A DNA stretch of 64,000 nucleotides from NCBI GenBank assembly GCA_030323885.1, contig CM059187.1, positions 83,846,027 to 83,910,026 of the forward strand, in the 5' to 3' direction. This document shows, piece after piece, positions 11,342 through 22,555 of the stretch. Within the stretch, counting starts at the first letter, position 1; the number at the start of each line of letters is the position of its first letter. The stretch is from Branchipolynoe longqiensis (taxonomy: Eukaryota; Annelida; Polychaeta; Phyllodocida; Polynoidae). A model generated the notes under the pieces. The model was given only the letters and a program-made list of their open reading frames with translations, did not search any database and was not told where the DNA came from. Both the position numbers and the translations under genes were made by a program.

Positions 11342-14300
11342 GTATGTCCATGTTCAAATTCTAATTTCAAGCTATGAGAGAATTACGTATTTGTATTTAA
11401 ATGGGTGACATATTAGCACAATGTATGCAAAAACCTCTATTATCGCTCATGATATGATATCAGCTGTCAGTAGGTGCTCCAAACAGAATTTTTTTAATGT
11501 ATATTTGCATTTCACTTTTGTGATAATCAGATATAACTTTATACACTGATTTCAGTGGTATAAAATTTATCTTGATGTGATAATCGGTTCAAAAGTAATG
11601 AGCATTTTAAAATAATAATATGAATAAGCAATGCTTAGGACCGACCCACCGATATAACTACAGCAAAGTATTTTATGATTTTTTTTTACTCCACTCGCGG
11701 TGTTCGATTTGAAATTCTATCAACTCGGGTGACCCGAATACGGCCGTCGTTTCCGCGAAGTAAACTATTAATATTTCATTTGTGCACCCATGTTTATGCC
11801 AAATTGTTATTTATTTCTTTTAATTTTGAATAAACTAAGTTTTGAACTGCACGTATCGGCAAATTCTATGTGGCAGCGGGCATTTGTTTTGATATATTAT
11901 TAACCAATAGCTGTCGTCCATCCTGCTTGCTCCGTACCGAAGTTTGACGAGGGATTTCCGTTTCCGTTTGCTGGATTTTGATTTCTCTGTCAACAGGAGT
12001 TTACAAATGGCGGCGCCCATAGGGGGCTATTTCCGTTTCCGGTTGTTAGATTTTGGTGAAATCCTCTGTGGGTATTGTTTATGTATATCTATCTATACGC
12101 GTGTTAGTCTTAAGCCTCCCCAGAGGGTGGGTCGGTATAATTTTGAGGGTTTTTTTTGTCCAAAAAAGAAAATGGCCAAATTAGCAAATTCACAAAGCCA
12201 CAGAACATGATTCTTGGAAACCAAAGCTAAGCACATAATCAAGTTTCATATATCATATTGGTTGCATTAATTTTTTTGGGGGAAGAAAACCAAAATAACA
12301 CATATAGCCTACCACTTTTAAAACAGCTAAAATATCAAATTGGCCCTGTTGTAAAGTTAACAGTACCTATTTACTACTTAACTAGGTACATCACATGAAA
12401 ATTGTAAAATTGTTGCACAGTACTGCAAATCGGTAGACAGACAGAGCTCACAGAATAGATTTTAGGGTTTTTTAATTCTAGTAAATATGATTAGTCGTTC
12501 CAAAGTTATCTATGATTTAGTTTTCCTAGAAATCAACATTTTGTCCTATTGGTTATAGCTAATAAGTTGTGACCATTAGTATTCCAGTGACTTTAACAGA
12601 CATAAATTTGAATTAAAAAAATGTTCACTTCTATAAATCTGACAGTAAATATTTTTGGATGTAGCAGTGGAGCAATATGTGAACTATATCATCCATATGG
12701 TTGCAGTCCTGGTAGTCCTAAAATAAAGATTGCAAGTGAGATTGAAAAGGATAGTCAGGTGTGGACTGCGCAGTGCTCTGCGCACGCACCGTGGGACAAG
12801 CGAGTACCGTGAAAGCGGCGTGTTTTTCGCGTGCCTACTACTGCCGCGGTGATTACCCCGATGTACACATAAATTTAAAATCACTGTAGTTTTGTCAATT
12901 CTTTATGGATTTTGATCAAATAAAAACTGAAACCTGTGCAATTTAGTGCCCTTCAAAACACCACCAGATTCACAAAAATTTGAACAGCTAAACCCCCGAA
13001 AATACGTTTTCGTGCGCGATGAAAACGTCGCGAATTTAGTGCGAACAGCTACCACCACGGCCGATGCACACACAATTTTACAAGTGTTGTAGTGTCTTTC
13101 CGAATGGACAGATATACACTATAGGTATCAAATGAAAGATAAATAACTAAATATTGAGGATTGTCAGTCTATTAGAATGATTTTGGAATGTTACTTATCT
13201 GTTCGATGATTTTTTCAACAGTAGTTGACTTCAACAGCTTCTAAAACCATGAGAGGTATCCCCTGATGCACTAGAAACTTTTCCCAGATGTAAACAAGGT
13301 TGTGATTGGTCAATTCTGATGACATCCTGTATGGCAAGTCATTTGTATAGGATTTGTGAATGGGTTTTACAGAGCACCTCTGAATATATGCATATAGAAA
13401 CCAGTTCACAGAGTTCAGCTGCAGTAGTGGAGACAGCTATACCACAGCACACCAAGCGGGATTTGATGTACCTAAGCTAAGAATAAAAGTAACATTTTCA
13501 TGGAAACTTCAAAATGCCATATCTCAGCTTCTAATTAAGATACAGAGATCACTTTGGTATCACTAGAATCAGCAGATCTATAACTTGCATGTTTAGACAA
13601 TTGAACACTAAAATTGTGTTCCAACTACCATTCATGACACATGAAATTTGGTTATATGCCTTCACAATGTCTTCAATACACTCCACATGACAAACACAGC
13701 ATTCACTGATCACAGACAAAACATTATTATGTAGTAGGAATCAGTTACAGCAACATCATCCACTTTGGAGCATTTGAAATAGTGTTTTCAGCTCGCCTTT
13801 TGCCAAATCGGTCTCACTTCTTCAACTTCTTGATTTGTATGCCCTGAATGAATTTACTATTTTTATGCTGATTTAATAGCAAAAAGCTTACTCTTCAATT
13901 TGACAGGTGTTGAACCTGGAATGTGCCTTTGTCACTGTGAAATCTTGTCTTCAACTTTTCCCTTTGAATTTTCCCTCACTTCTATCACATGTATCTCAAC
14001 ATGTTTCGTCTCAAAATGAGGCTCAAACTGTCTTCTGTTCTGCCATTGTTAGATACTGATGCCAATCACTACCACACAAAAGACACAGAAGTTCAGGGCC
14101 AACTCCTGCCAGGTTTTATGCAGCCTAGCTGAGTCACTGATGGCAGCCTGTTTGGAATAGCTACTATCAGCTTAAATACAAGATTCACCCCGTAGTTACA
14201 GCTATGAGAAAATGACGTATTTATATCTAAATGGGTGATATATTAGCGCAATGTTTGCAAAAAAACCTCTATCATAGCTCATGGTAGGATATCAGCTTAG

Positions 14301-17300
14301 ATAATATATTGCATTGGCTATTCGCAGAGCGGCTCTGCGAATTGTCGCTGGCGATACTGTTATTCGCAGAGCTACAATCAACCAATCAGCATGCATAATT
14401 TTTTGTGGACCAATCAGCGTGCATCATTTACTTGCACATTCCAAACGAATTCACACTGCCATTGAGTTTGCTGGTATGTGCACTGCAAAACGTCAATTCT
14501 ATTCAGAATTAATAGAAATGCAGAACCCTAACCTTATAAATTTAATATTATCTGTTTGTTAAACATGTTTTCTATATGTGTTCCAAGCGGTTTATTTCTA
14601 GGTGGTGTGGTTTTAGAGATATTTAACTTTTTTTGTATGAAGATTTCTCACGGCCATTGACAATGCATTGAGTTTGCCGTATGCACAGTGCAAAACGTCA
14701 CTTTTATTCAAAATTAATAGAAATGCAGAACCCTAACCATATAAATTTAATATAATCTGTTTGTTAAACATGTTTTCTATATTTGTTCCAAGCAGTGTGT
14801 TTCTAGGTGGTATGGTTTTAGAGATATTTAACTTTTTCTGTATGAAGATTGATCATGGCCATTGACAATGCATTGAGTTTGCCGGTACGGGCAGTGCAAT
14901 AAAGGATTCACCCCATACTTACAGTGCAGAGGTGAAAACCAACCTATTAGAAAAACTGGCGAAAGATTTTGACATGGCGGGGAAATTCTTAATTTAAGAA
15001 GCAAAATATATTCTTCACATCAATCTTCATATTTACCCACTACTTCTGATTTGAAACATATAATAAAACATGTAGTTTAAGGAACTTTAAAAATAAAACC
15101 GATGGCATTTTATCATTGCATGTTGTCTTTTTGCATTCTCGCTCATTTCACCAACTTTGCTGATATATGTAAGCATTTGATCCTGGAACTACAGTTTCTA
15201 GTTCCTGTTCCATACTAAAACTATTTTCGCCCATATTTAGACTATGCTAGGTTCACCCCTGTACTGGTTGTACGGGGTGAATCCTTCATGTACTATCAGC
15301 TATAACCGAGGAAATAAGGCTCACGCCTGTGGGTCCTGGTCTTAACTCCTACGATACGTGTCACAGTCGGAGCTTAGCAGGGTAGAACATAATGTTTGTC
15401 CATCCAGTGACGGTCGATACAAGCCTGGAATTCATCGACTGTCTTTGCGCTTATGATAGAGACCGGTATGGACAGCTGAAGGTATGACGTCTGATATATT
15501 TTTGGCCGTGTGCTAGATTCACACCGTACTTGTAGTATGGGTGAATGCCAACATGGTCTAAATACGGCCGAAAATAACTTTTGTATGGAACAGAAAGTAG
15601 AATCCCTGCTTCTAGTATCAAGTGGCTACTTATATCGGCACAGAGTTGGTGAAATGGCAGACATTGCAAAAAAGACCAGATGGCACCTACAGAACCCCGT
15701 TGATTTCACTTTTAAAGTTCATTAAGCTACATATTTTATTATATTTTTCAAATCCAAAGTAGCGGGTAAATATTAAAGTTGCACAGTCCGATGGTTTTGA
15801 GTTTCGAGCAATTTCTGAGATAAATATATTAGGTTAATCGTTATAATCTACCTTACTTTAATCTGAAGTAACGTTGCTTTAAAATGATAAACTTAGGAGA
15901 TATTTGAAGTGAAGACATGCCAAAATAATGTTGGCATGCTTGCCAAAACTCTAACCCCATAGGCTTCAGCATTAATAGATTCTATTCAATTGGGTTGGTA
16001 TGCCCTTCTATGTAGCATCAAATGCTTAATAACTGCACCAGTATCTAAGTTGGCTATTTAGGTTCAAATCTACATAAGGGTTTTACCTTTGAAAATTCGA
16101 TGCTTTCATCGGACTATGCAACTTTAAGATATGTGTGAAAATTAAGATTTTATCTGCTCGTTTCATTTACTCAGCATGTAGATATTTTGTTGCCAGCTTT
16201 TATATAGGGTTGGTCTTCGCCCCCTCCTGTGGCTACCACAACAGTATGGGGTGAATCTTTTATCTAGTCACTCACTAAATAAAAGCTAGATAAAAGATTC
16301 ACCCCATACTTACAGTAGGGGTTGGGGGGGGTTGTTGGGGGGGGTTGGTTGGTTTTTTGTTGGGGGTGTGTTGCGTATATACTACCTATAAATACAGGCG
16401 AAAATAGCTTTAGTATGGAACAGGAAGCAGAATCCCTAGTTCCAGTATCAAATGGTTAATTATATCGGCACAGACTTGGTGATATGGGAGAGAATGCACA
16501 AAGACAAGATGGCGACCATAGAATGCCATCGATTTCATTTTTAAAGTCCATTAAAATGCATTGTTTTATTATATTCTTCAAATCAAAAGTAGCGGGTAAA
16601 TATTAAGATATAGGTGAACAATATATTTTGCTTCTTAAATTAAGAATTTATCAGGTCATTTCATTTAGCCAGCATGTCGAAACAAAATCCCCAGCTTTTA
16701 TACAGGATTGTTCTTCACCCCTACTCAGGCTACTGTAACACAGGGTGAATCTTTTATCTAAATTCCTGTAATATGGGGAGAATCTTTTATCTGGATAAAA
16801 GATTCACCTCGTATTACCGTTGCCTGAGCGCAGTCGGGTGGTGAATCGTTTATCTGATTAAAAGCTAGATAAAAGATTCCTTTTGTTTGGTGTGGTTTGG
16901 GTGTGTTTGGGGTGGTTTGTTTGGTTTTTGTTTTTTTTTGGTTTGTGGTTTTTTTGTTGGGGGGGTGTGGGGGGGGGGGGTTGTTTTTTTGTGGGTTTTA
17001 AAGATTCCTCCCTTACTGTTCTGTACAGTAGGGGTGAAGAACAACCAATTAGAAAAAGTGGTGAATGGCTGGGTAAATTAAATTAGCAGATAAATTCTTG
17101 GTCTAAGAAGCAAAATATATTCTTAACATATATCTTAATATGAAATCGACCACATTCTATGGCCGCCATCTTGTCTTTTTGTATTCTCTCCCATTTTAAC
17201 TCTGTGCCGATATAAATTATAAGGAGCGATTACTGTACCGTACTGTAACCAGGAATTACACTTCCTGTTCCATACTAAAGCAATTTCCCCCCGTATTTAG

Positions 17301-20300
17301 ACTAGGTTAGCAGTCACCCTTGCTGCATGTATGGGGTGAATCTTTTATCTAGATAAAAGCCAGAGATGTGCTGAATGACAACCATGTTTGAAAACGAACG
17401 AAAACTGTTTGGTATCAATCAACCAATCCAGTGTTTATCTATATATTGGCACAGAGTTGATAAAATGAGAGAATGCCAAAAGACAAGATGGCGACTTTAG
17501 AATGATCTCGATTCTACTTTTAAAGTCTATTTATCTACATTATTTAATCAATCCTTTATTCAAAAGTTGCAGGTAAATATAAAAAGGTATGTGAAGATTA
17601 CATTTTGCTTCTTAAATTAAGAATTTCTTTGCTCATTTCATTTACCCAGTCTTTTTCCTATTTTTCTAATGGGTTGTTCTTCACCCCGACTGTAGGTAAC
17701 TGGGTGAATCGTGTTATCTAGTTAATCCCGAGATAAAAGATTCACTCCATACCAAAGAAGCTTAGCTAACTTGTATCACATTTATTCTTGCATGAAGGGT
17801 TATTGTGCATTACTCAACATCATAAACCAATGCATCGAATGTCATAATATTACACAGATAGGCATCATTCTTTATTTAATCCTAGCGTTTCTTTCTTTTC
17901 AGATATTAAAAAGGTTAGGGTATAAGCGTATGGTTCTTCAGTATGGCCGAGGAGAGTTTACGCCGGACATAATTAAAGACAACGACTTCGAAGTTGAGGC
18001 ATTTCGTTTCAAGGATTCAATACACAATGACATTCAGCAAGCATCGTTGGTGATTAGTCATGCAGGCATGTATCTTCTCAGCGTGAAGCCACAGCAAATA
18101 GCAGTGTCTAAATATAAGATATATTGGTTTTTTTTGGTCCATTAGTTGTTTAAGCAGGGGAAATTTCAGTCATAGACGACTGGTCTTCCTCATTCCACTG
18201 CTGGTCGATAGAAAGCCCGAGCCTACACTTTTACCGACCCAAGGGATTTTTAACCTCGACATGGTATGAGAGCAACCGGCCTTTGATGACGCTGTAAGTT
18301 ATACACAGCGGTGGAAATCTAAATTGGCAGAGCTGGGGGCACGGGGAATCGAACCGCCGACACTCAGATTAGGAGTCTGACCTAGAAAAAAGTCAGACAC
18401 TCTAACCACTCCGCCACAGAGAACGCCATGAGAGATTGAGCAGATGTGCTCTTTTTCTGAGACAGCAATGTCTAGCTCCCATTGATAAATACATCAATAG
18501 TCGTATCTAGGTAAATAAGGCAAGCATTATTTATTATATTTAACTCAGCCTTATCGAGCTGTTACCGGTCAGTGGCGTACATGTATCCAGTCTTTTATAT
18601 TTATTACAGAAACAAATACTTTTGACATAAGTTGACATAGGCGGCAATGCGTCCAAAAAGTATATGTGCTATTTAGTTTTGTTATTTGTCTACTATTAAT
18701 GGAGTTGTTCTGTATGAATCATTTTACTTCCCCTTGAAATAAATTAACACTCTAAACTAACTAACATGGAATCATTTATTCAAATGAATGGAGTTGGATT
18801 AAAATAATAGGAGCTACCCTATCGATAACAGGCGAATTATTCAATTATTCAGGTCCACGAGGGAGAGTGAACCCTGTGCAAAACCCTGTTATTTAAATAA
18901 TTGAATATTCGATATCAGCTTAATTAGAAGACATCACTTTTTAAATGTGCACGGTCTAATGATTTTGAGTTTATGCCTTATAAATATCGGTTAATCATAA
19001 TAATCTACTTTACATTAAACATTTGTTTCAAGTAACTTATATAAAATAACTAATTTTGAAGATATTTAAAGTGTAAACTAATTATTTTGGTCGTGCATGT
19101 CAACATTCTGACACCATAGGCTTTGACATTTATAGGTTAAATTGATTTAGTATGTCCTTCTTTACAACATCAAATGCTTAATGAATACACCAGTTTCAAG
19201 GTTGGGTGTGTAGAATCAAATGTAGACAGGTATTTTGATTTAGAAAATGATGCCATCATCGGACTAGTCAATTTTAATTGATAATACAAATTTCTCATCT
19301 GAAAGAGAAAACAAGTGAAAATCATTGAAATTATATTTGGTTTGTAATGCTAAGTTGAACATGTGTAGGTGCGGGGAGTGTCATGGAGACACTTGCTCTG
19401 GGAAAACCGCTGGTTGTGATTATCAATGAGCGACTCATGGACAACCACCAACTAGAACTGGCACAGCGCCTCGCGGAGGATGACCACTTATTGTACGGAA
19501 CATGCAAGTAAGTCCAGCGAAGCTTTGTCTTTTAAGTGTTAGTATTCTCGATGTCGACGTGACGTCACAGCCCGGCCAAACTACTCGCGAAGGGTAAAAC
19601 AACGTAGTAATTTGTGCTGCAGCAATGCTATATCTATGCGGAGCATTTATTTTTGCAAAATAAATTTAAAAGTTTTCATTGGGTCGATTAAAAATATCTT
19701 AATGCATGATTGAAGAGAAAGATCTGAAGTATTTAATTTAACCAAAGAGCAATTTTCTCTGAAAGTATTAAAAACAGAGAGAATAAAGTTAGGATATTCT
19801 GAGTGTCAGTGCCAGTGGTAGCCCTACCAGATCATGGCCTCAAAACTATTTTCGCAAAATAAATTCAAGAACTTCCAATTGGCTGATTTAAAAAAAGCTG
19901 AATGTGAAATTGTAGAGAAAGATCTGAACTAGTTAATTAAAAATAAGAGAAATTTGCTTTCAAAGCACCAAAAAGCACAAGTTACCGTGATAGTGAGTGT
20001 AGTTTTAGTGTTGTTTCTATGAGAGTGGCATTTGTTTTACCATTTGCGCATTGTGAGCGCAAAAGGTGCCCAGATGTCCAACATCGAGAATATCATATGG
20101 GTAGCGATGTTTCTGATCAGGGACGAAAGATCTCTCCGGTTTCATGAATTTCTATAGATAACAGATTCACCCCGTACTTGCAGTAGGGGTGAAAAACAAC
20201 TCATTAGAAAAAGTGGTGAACGGCTGGATAAATGAAATCAGCACATATATTCTTAATTTAAGGAGCAAAATATATTCTTCATATGCATCTTCATATTTAC

Positions 20301-21834
20301 CCACTACTTTTGAGTTGAAAAAGATAATAAAACGGGTAGTTTAATGGATTTTAAAATTGAAATCGACAGCATTCTGTGGTCGCCATCTTATCTTTTTGCA
20401 TTCTCTCCCATTTCACCAACTCTGCCAATATAACTAGGCATTAGATACTGGAACCAGGAATTCCACTTCCTGTTCCAGACTAAAGCAATTTTCGCCCGTA
20501 TTTATACTACGTTGTCATTCACCCCTGTACATAGGGTTTTGAATCTTTTATCTACCAGTCGAAAATATTTTTGAAATAAGAATGGAAAGTATGCAAACAT
20601 TCAGTCATTTATTTACTTACAAAAATGGATTTTTAAAATAAACATGCTACCTGCATAGTTGCACATGTTGGCCTGCTGTATGCACTATTGCAGATGTCGT
20701 CCTTAATCTTAAACAGTACTGACATTTGATGGTAGCATATTAATAAAAAAAAATGTGTATGCACATGTCTAAAAATAAAGAGTATTTAAATGAATGTCCG
20801 TTCTATTACTTCTAAGTCCTATGTGGGTTTACGGTGTACAACCTGAAACAAGACAAAGGATGTGCCGTCATTTCTATATATACTAGTAGAATTAGCCAGC
20901 AGACTTGCTATTGTAGTAGTCCGTCACGAGTCCTACTACCTGACAGTGGCAGTCTTGACTGTGCTCACCCTTGTTGATAAGAAACATCGACAAGTGGCAA
21001 TACGATAGCAAGAGTCCCCATGGTGGACTGTTCCGTCCATCGCTGGTGCCCACTCACCATAAGAGGTTATGTGCTACCCAGTTGGGCAATGACAGGTGAG
21101 TTTTATTCTGACCTGGGTGGAATAAACCAGCCAATGATCTGGGGCTGGTGACAGGTCAGTTTTATTCTGACCTTGGTGGAATAAACCAGCCAATGATCTG
21201 GGGTTTGAAGCAGCTTCAGCATTACTTCTGTAGGCCTATTCCTTGAGCAGAGTAGGATGCCCACAAGATTTAAAGCTGTATAGTCCGATGAAGCATCAAA
21301 TTTTCAAAAACCAAAGCGATTATCAAGGTTTGATTCCACATATCTAACTTAGATACTGAATCACTTATTAAGAATTTGTTGCTACATAGACGGGAATACC
21401 GAGCTAATTTGATAGAACCTGCTACTGCAGAATCCTATGGTATTAGTTTTTCTATGCTTGCCAAAATTAATTTACATTTCAAATATCTCAAAATTTAATC
21501 TAAAATAAAAGTTACTTCAAACTGAAGTAAGGTCGATTATAACAATCAATTTAATATATTTATCTCAGAAAATGACAAACTCAAAACCATCGAACTATGC
21601 AACTTTAATTGTTTTAAAAATTAATTTGGGTCTGCAACACCAATCACATGCCTGTCAGTGAAAATGATTCCAGACTGAAATGAGTGGGAAGACTGGTAAC
21701 CGTTAATATGGATTTGTTGCAGGGAATTATCGTCAATGTTACCGGAGATAGACACGTCAACTCGGAAGCCGTACAGCCCAGGAAATCCGCTAAAATTCTC
21801 AACTTTTATGGATAGATTTATGGGAGTATCCTAG
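11249..21834 (+). CDS. ALG13: ALG13, UDP-N-acetylglucosamine transferase catalytic subunit (4 exons)
   Basis: Alg13 with its membrane partner Alg14 adds the second GlcNAc to dolichyl-PP-GlcNAc on the cytosolic face of the ER, an early step of N-glycan precursor assembly. The coding exons are 11249-11341, 17903-18065, 19369-19507 and 21723-21834. They total 507 nt, 168 residues plus stop, with all phases consistent. That length matches the short human isoform (about 165 aa); the longer vertebrate form with OTU and Tudor domains is not encoded here. Landmarks are VTVGTTSFD near residue 10, the nucleotide-sugar site SHAGAGS spanning exons 2 and 3, [20 protein letters not shown] in exon 3, and the C-terminal [11 protein letters not shown]. 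The gene is convergent with the zinc-finger gene on the other strand. Intron 1 (6.5 kb) is filled with MITEs. Confidence 0.93.
11370..14456. repeat. ALG13 intron 1, left part: dispersed repeats
   Basis: Near-copies of about 95 bp at 11375-11470 and 14205-14295 share TATGAGA, AAATGGGTGA, TATTAGC and AAAACCTCTAT. Positions 12600-12845 are an inverted copy of sequence at about 60000-60240 (GGATGTAGCAGTGGAGCAA). No exon was found. Confidence 0.6.
14457..14898. repeat. Tandem repeat, about 2.2 units of 205 bp
   Basis: Successive units begin with CATTGAGTTTGC at about 14460, 14668 and 14871. They share GAAATGCAGAACCCTAACC, TGTTAAACATGTTTTCTATA and GTTTTAGAGATATTTAACTT. The third unit is cut off by the MITE that starts at 14899. 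Confidence 0.85.
14899..15286. mobile_element. MITE family A, complete copy
   Basis: Left end AATAAAGGATTCACCCC and right end GGGGTGAATCCTT are inverted repeats. The interior matches the copy at 608-1017 in reverse orientation, with TTTGCATTCTC, TTTCACCAACT and TTTTCGCCCATATTTAGAC. Confidence 0.8.
15510..16265. mobile_element. MITE family A copy split by a family B insertion
   Basis: It starts near 15516 with GATTCACACCGTACTTG and ends near 16265 with GGGGTGAATCTTTTATC. Its interior is interrupted between GTAGCGGGTAAATATTAA and ATATGTGTGAAAATTAAG by the TTAA-flanked element at 15777-16123. Confidence 0.8.
15777..16123. mobile_element. TTAA-flanked MITE (family B), complete reference copy
   Basis: A 347-bp element with terminal inverted repeats AGTTGCACAGTCCGATG and, at the right, the complement of AGTTGCATAGTCCGATG (16 of 17 match). 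It is flanked on both sides by TTAA (15773-15776 and 16124-16127). TTAA target duplications are the hallmark of piggyBac-type elements. It has no ORF and so is non-autonomous. About a dozen related copies lie in this window. Confidence 0.85.
16287..16760. mobile_element. MITE family A copy with a G/T-rich block in one arm
   Basis: It starts AGATAAAAGATTCACCCC and ends AGGGTGAATCTTTTATCTA. The expected arm sequence after the left hairpin is replaced at 16317-16374 by a run of almost only G and T. The interior matches the other copies (CAAGATGGCGACC, AGTAGCGGGTAAATATTAAG). Confidence 0.75.
16761..17760. mobile_element. Head-to-tail array of MITE family A copies
   Basis: A short terminal-only piece lies at about 16786-16867. 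A copy at about 16868-17351 contains a second G/T block (16880-17001). Another copy lies at about 17353-17719, and a truncated start at about 17735-17757. Adjacent copies share the palindromic joint TTTTATCTAGATAAAAG, as if each inserted at or recombined through its neighbour's end. Confidence 0.7.
17903..18065 (+). CDS. ALG13: ALG13 coding exon 2
   Basis: Acceptor TTCTTTTCAG precedes [19 protein letters not shown]. The exon closes with [10 protein letters not shown] plus one base. The only donor that keeps the SHAGAGS motif across the junction is CAG followed by GCATGT, a GC-type donor. Length 163 nt, ending in phase 1. Confidence 0.9.
18150..18425 (-). mobile_element. tRNA-derived SINE (family 3)
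   Basis: Read on the - strand, the head has A-box-like TGGCGGAGTGGTTAGAGTG and B-box GGTTCGATTCC, with a long variable-arm-like stretch that suggests a class II (Leu/Ser type) tRNA ancestor. The body continues to about 18150. It lies in ALG13 intron 2. A functional tRNA is unlikely because the stems are imperfect and a long tail follows. Confidence 0.65.
18945..19273. mobile_element. Diverged TTAA-flanked MITE (family B)
   Basis: TTAA at 18941-18944 precedes ATGTGCACGGTCTAATG, and the right end reads CATCGGACTAGTCAATT before TTAA at about 19274. The interior shares the AGTAACTT and CACCAGTTT blocks with the reference copy at 15777. Confidence 0.65.
19369..19507 (+). CDS. ALG13: ALG13 coding exon 3
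   Basis: Acceptor ATGTGTAG, then [20 protein letters not shown] (first codon shared with exon 2), continuing through [20 protein letters not shown] to donor GTAAGT. It contains the conserved GxGS glycine loop and the NHQxELA helix. Length 139 nt, ending in phase 2. Confidence 0.93.
20155..20556. mobile_element. MITE family A, complete copy
   Basis: It begins AGATTCACCCCGTACTTGC and ends TTTGAATCTTTTATCTA. The interior contains TGGTCGCCATCTTATCTTTT and CGCCCGTATTTATAC. It lies in ALG13 intron 3. Confidence 0.8.
21089..21204. repeat. Tandem duplication, two units of about 59 bp
   Basis: GTGGAATAAACCAGCCAATG occurs twice, each preceded by GACAGGT and TTTTATTCTGACC. It lies in ALG13 intron 3 within sequence that also carries GTAGTAGTCCGTCAC, similar to the start of the solo LTR at 37147, so an LTR relic is possible. 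Confidence 0.75.
21274..21604. mobile_element. TTAA-flanked MITE (family B), complete copy
   Basis: TTAA at 21270-21273, then AGCTGTATAGTCCGATG. The right end is CATCGAACTATGCAACT followed by TTAA at 21605-21608. It is in reverse orientation relative to the 15777 copy. Confidence 0.8.
21723..21834 (+). CDS. ALG13: ALG13 coding exon 4 with stop
   Basis: Acceptor TTTGTTGCAG, then [20 protein letters not shown] and [11 protein letters not shown], then TAG at 21832. It aligns in length and order with the C terminus of the short human isoform ([20 protein letters not shown] in that protein). The C-terminal helix is the part known to contact Alg14. Confidence 0.9.
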
Positions 21835-22299
21835 TAACTAGAATAGCTTTGTGACATTATTTATTTTTTGATATTATATATAGTATACATAAACGAATTT
21901 TAGATGGGTGTCAGTCCTGATATGACCTTAGATGTTGCTAGGACTTAAAACAACAAACAATAGATGGGTGTAGAGGTTATGGATACTTATTTATACCGAG
22001 GTCTGCGGTTTGCTTTTCCCATTTAATTAATACTTCAGGTTTTTGTATAATGTGTAGAATCATGGTCTCTGGGGAAATTAATTGGGAATCTGATTTGTAA
22101 ATGTGGAGGCCTGGCGAGTCCTATGCAAGCTTGATGTTTGAAGTTTCGCCAGTAGGAAGTATTGAAATTGCACCAATCATATGTTGATGAAAAGAACAGT
22201 CACCAACCATGCTTGGTCTGCAGTTATGTGAAATATTTTATGAGTTTTATACATATTATAGTAATGGAACTGGAGTAGGTTATCTGTATGAAGGCCTGT

Positions 22300-22520
22300 G
22301 GAAAGTTCTAGAACAAATAGCTTGAGCTGTATGGTTAGCATTGTGTGTGCCCTCAAGTAGGGCTAGTGGGTGCTGTGTAGGGGTTTATAAGCCAGCCCCA
22401 CACAGCAGTGAGACCCCTGCTACCACTGAATTTTGTTTTTAAATAAAGGATTGCTGGTCTTATCCAGCCAGAGATTTGAGAACCACTTTCGTATTGTGTT
22501 GGTTATGTAATGGATAATTC
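22300..22520 (+). other. LTR-like block with AATAAA near the ALG13 3' end
   Basis: A TATA-like GTTTATAAGCC at about 22385 is followed by AATAAA at 22441 and then GGTCTTATCCAGCC, the order seen in retroelement LTRs. The AATAAA could also serve as the ALG13 polyadenylation signal, about 600 nt beyond its stop codon. Ends and target duplication were not found. Confidence 0.3.
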
Positions 22521-22549
22521 ACGTGAAAACAATTGAAGAACACTATTTT

Positions 22550-22555
22550 ATTGGC
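22550..22555 (-). terminator. Candidate polyadenylation signal of the zinc-finger gene
   Basis: The plus strand TTTATT is AATAAA on the - strand, about 810 nt beyond the stop codon at 23364. It is the first clear canonical signal seen downstream. It would leave the two convergent genes with 3' ends about 100 bp apart. Transcript evidence is lacking. Confidence 0.3.

Noticed and set aside
18340..18425. Functional Leu/Ser tRNA gene on the - strand
   Set aside because: Imperfect stems, an abnormal insertion in the anticodon region and a long non-tRNA tail fit a SINE head better.
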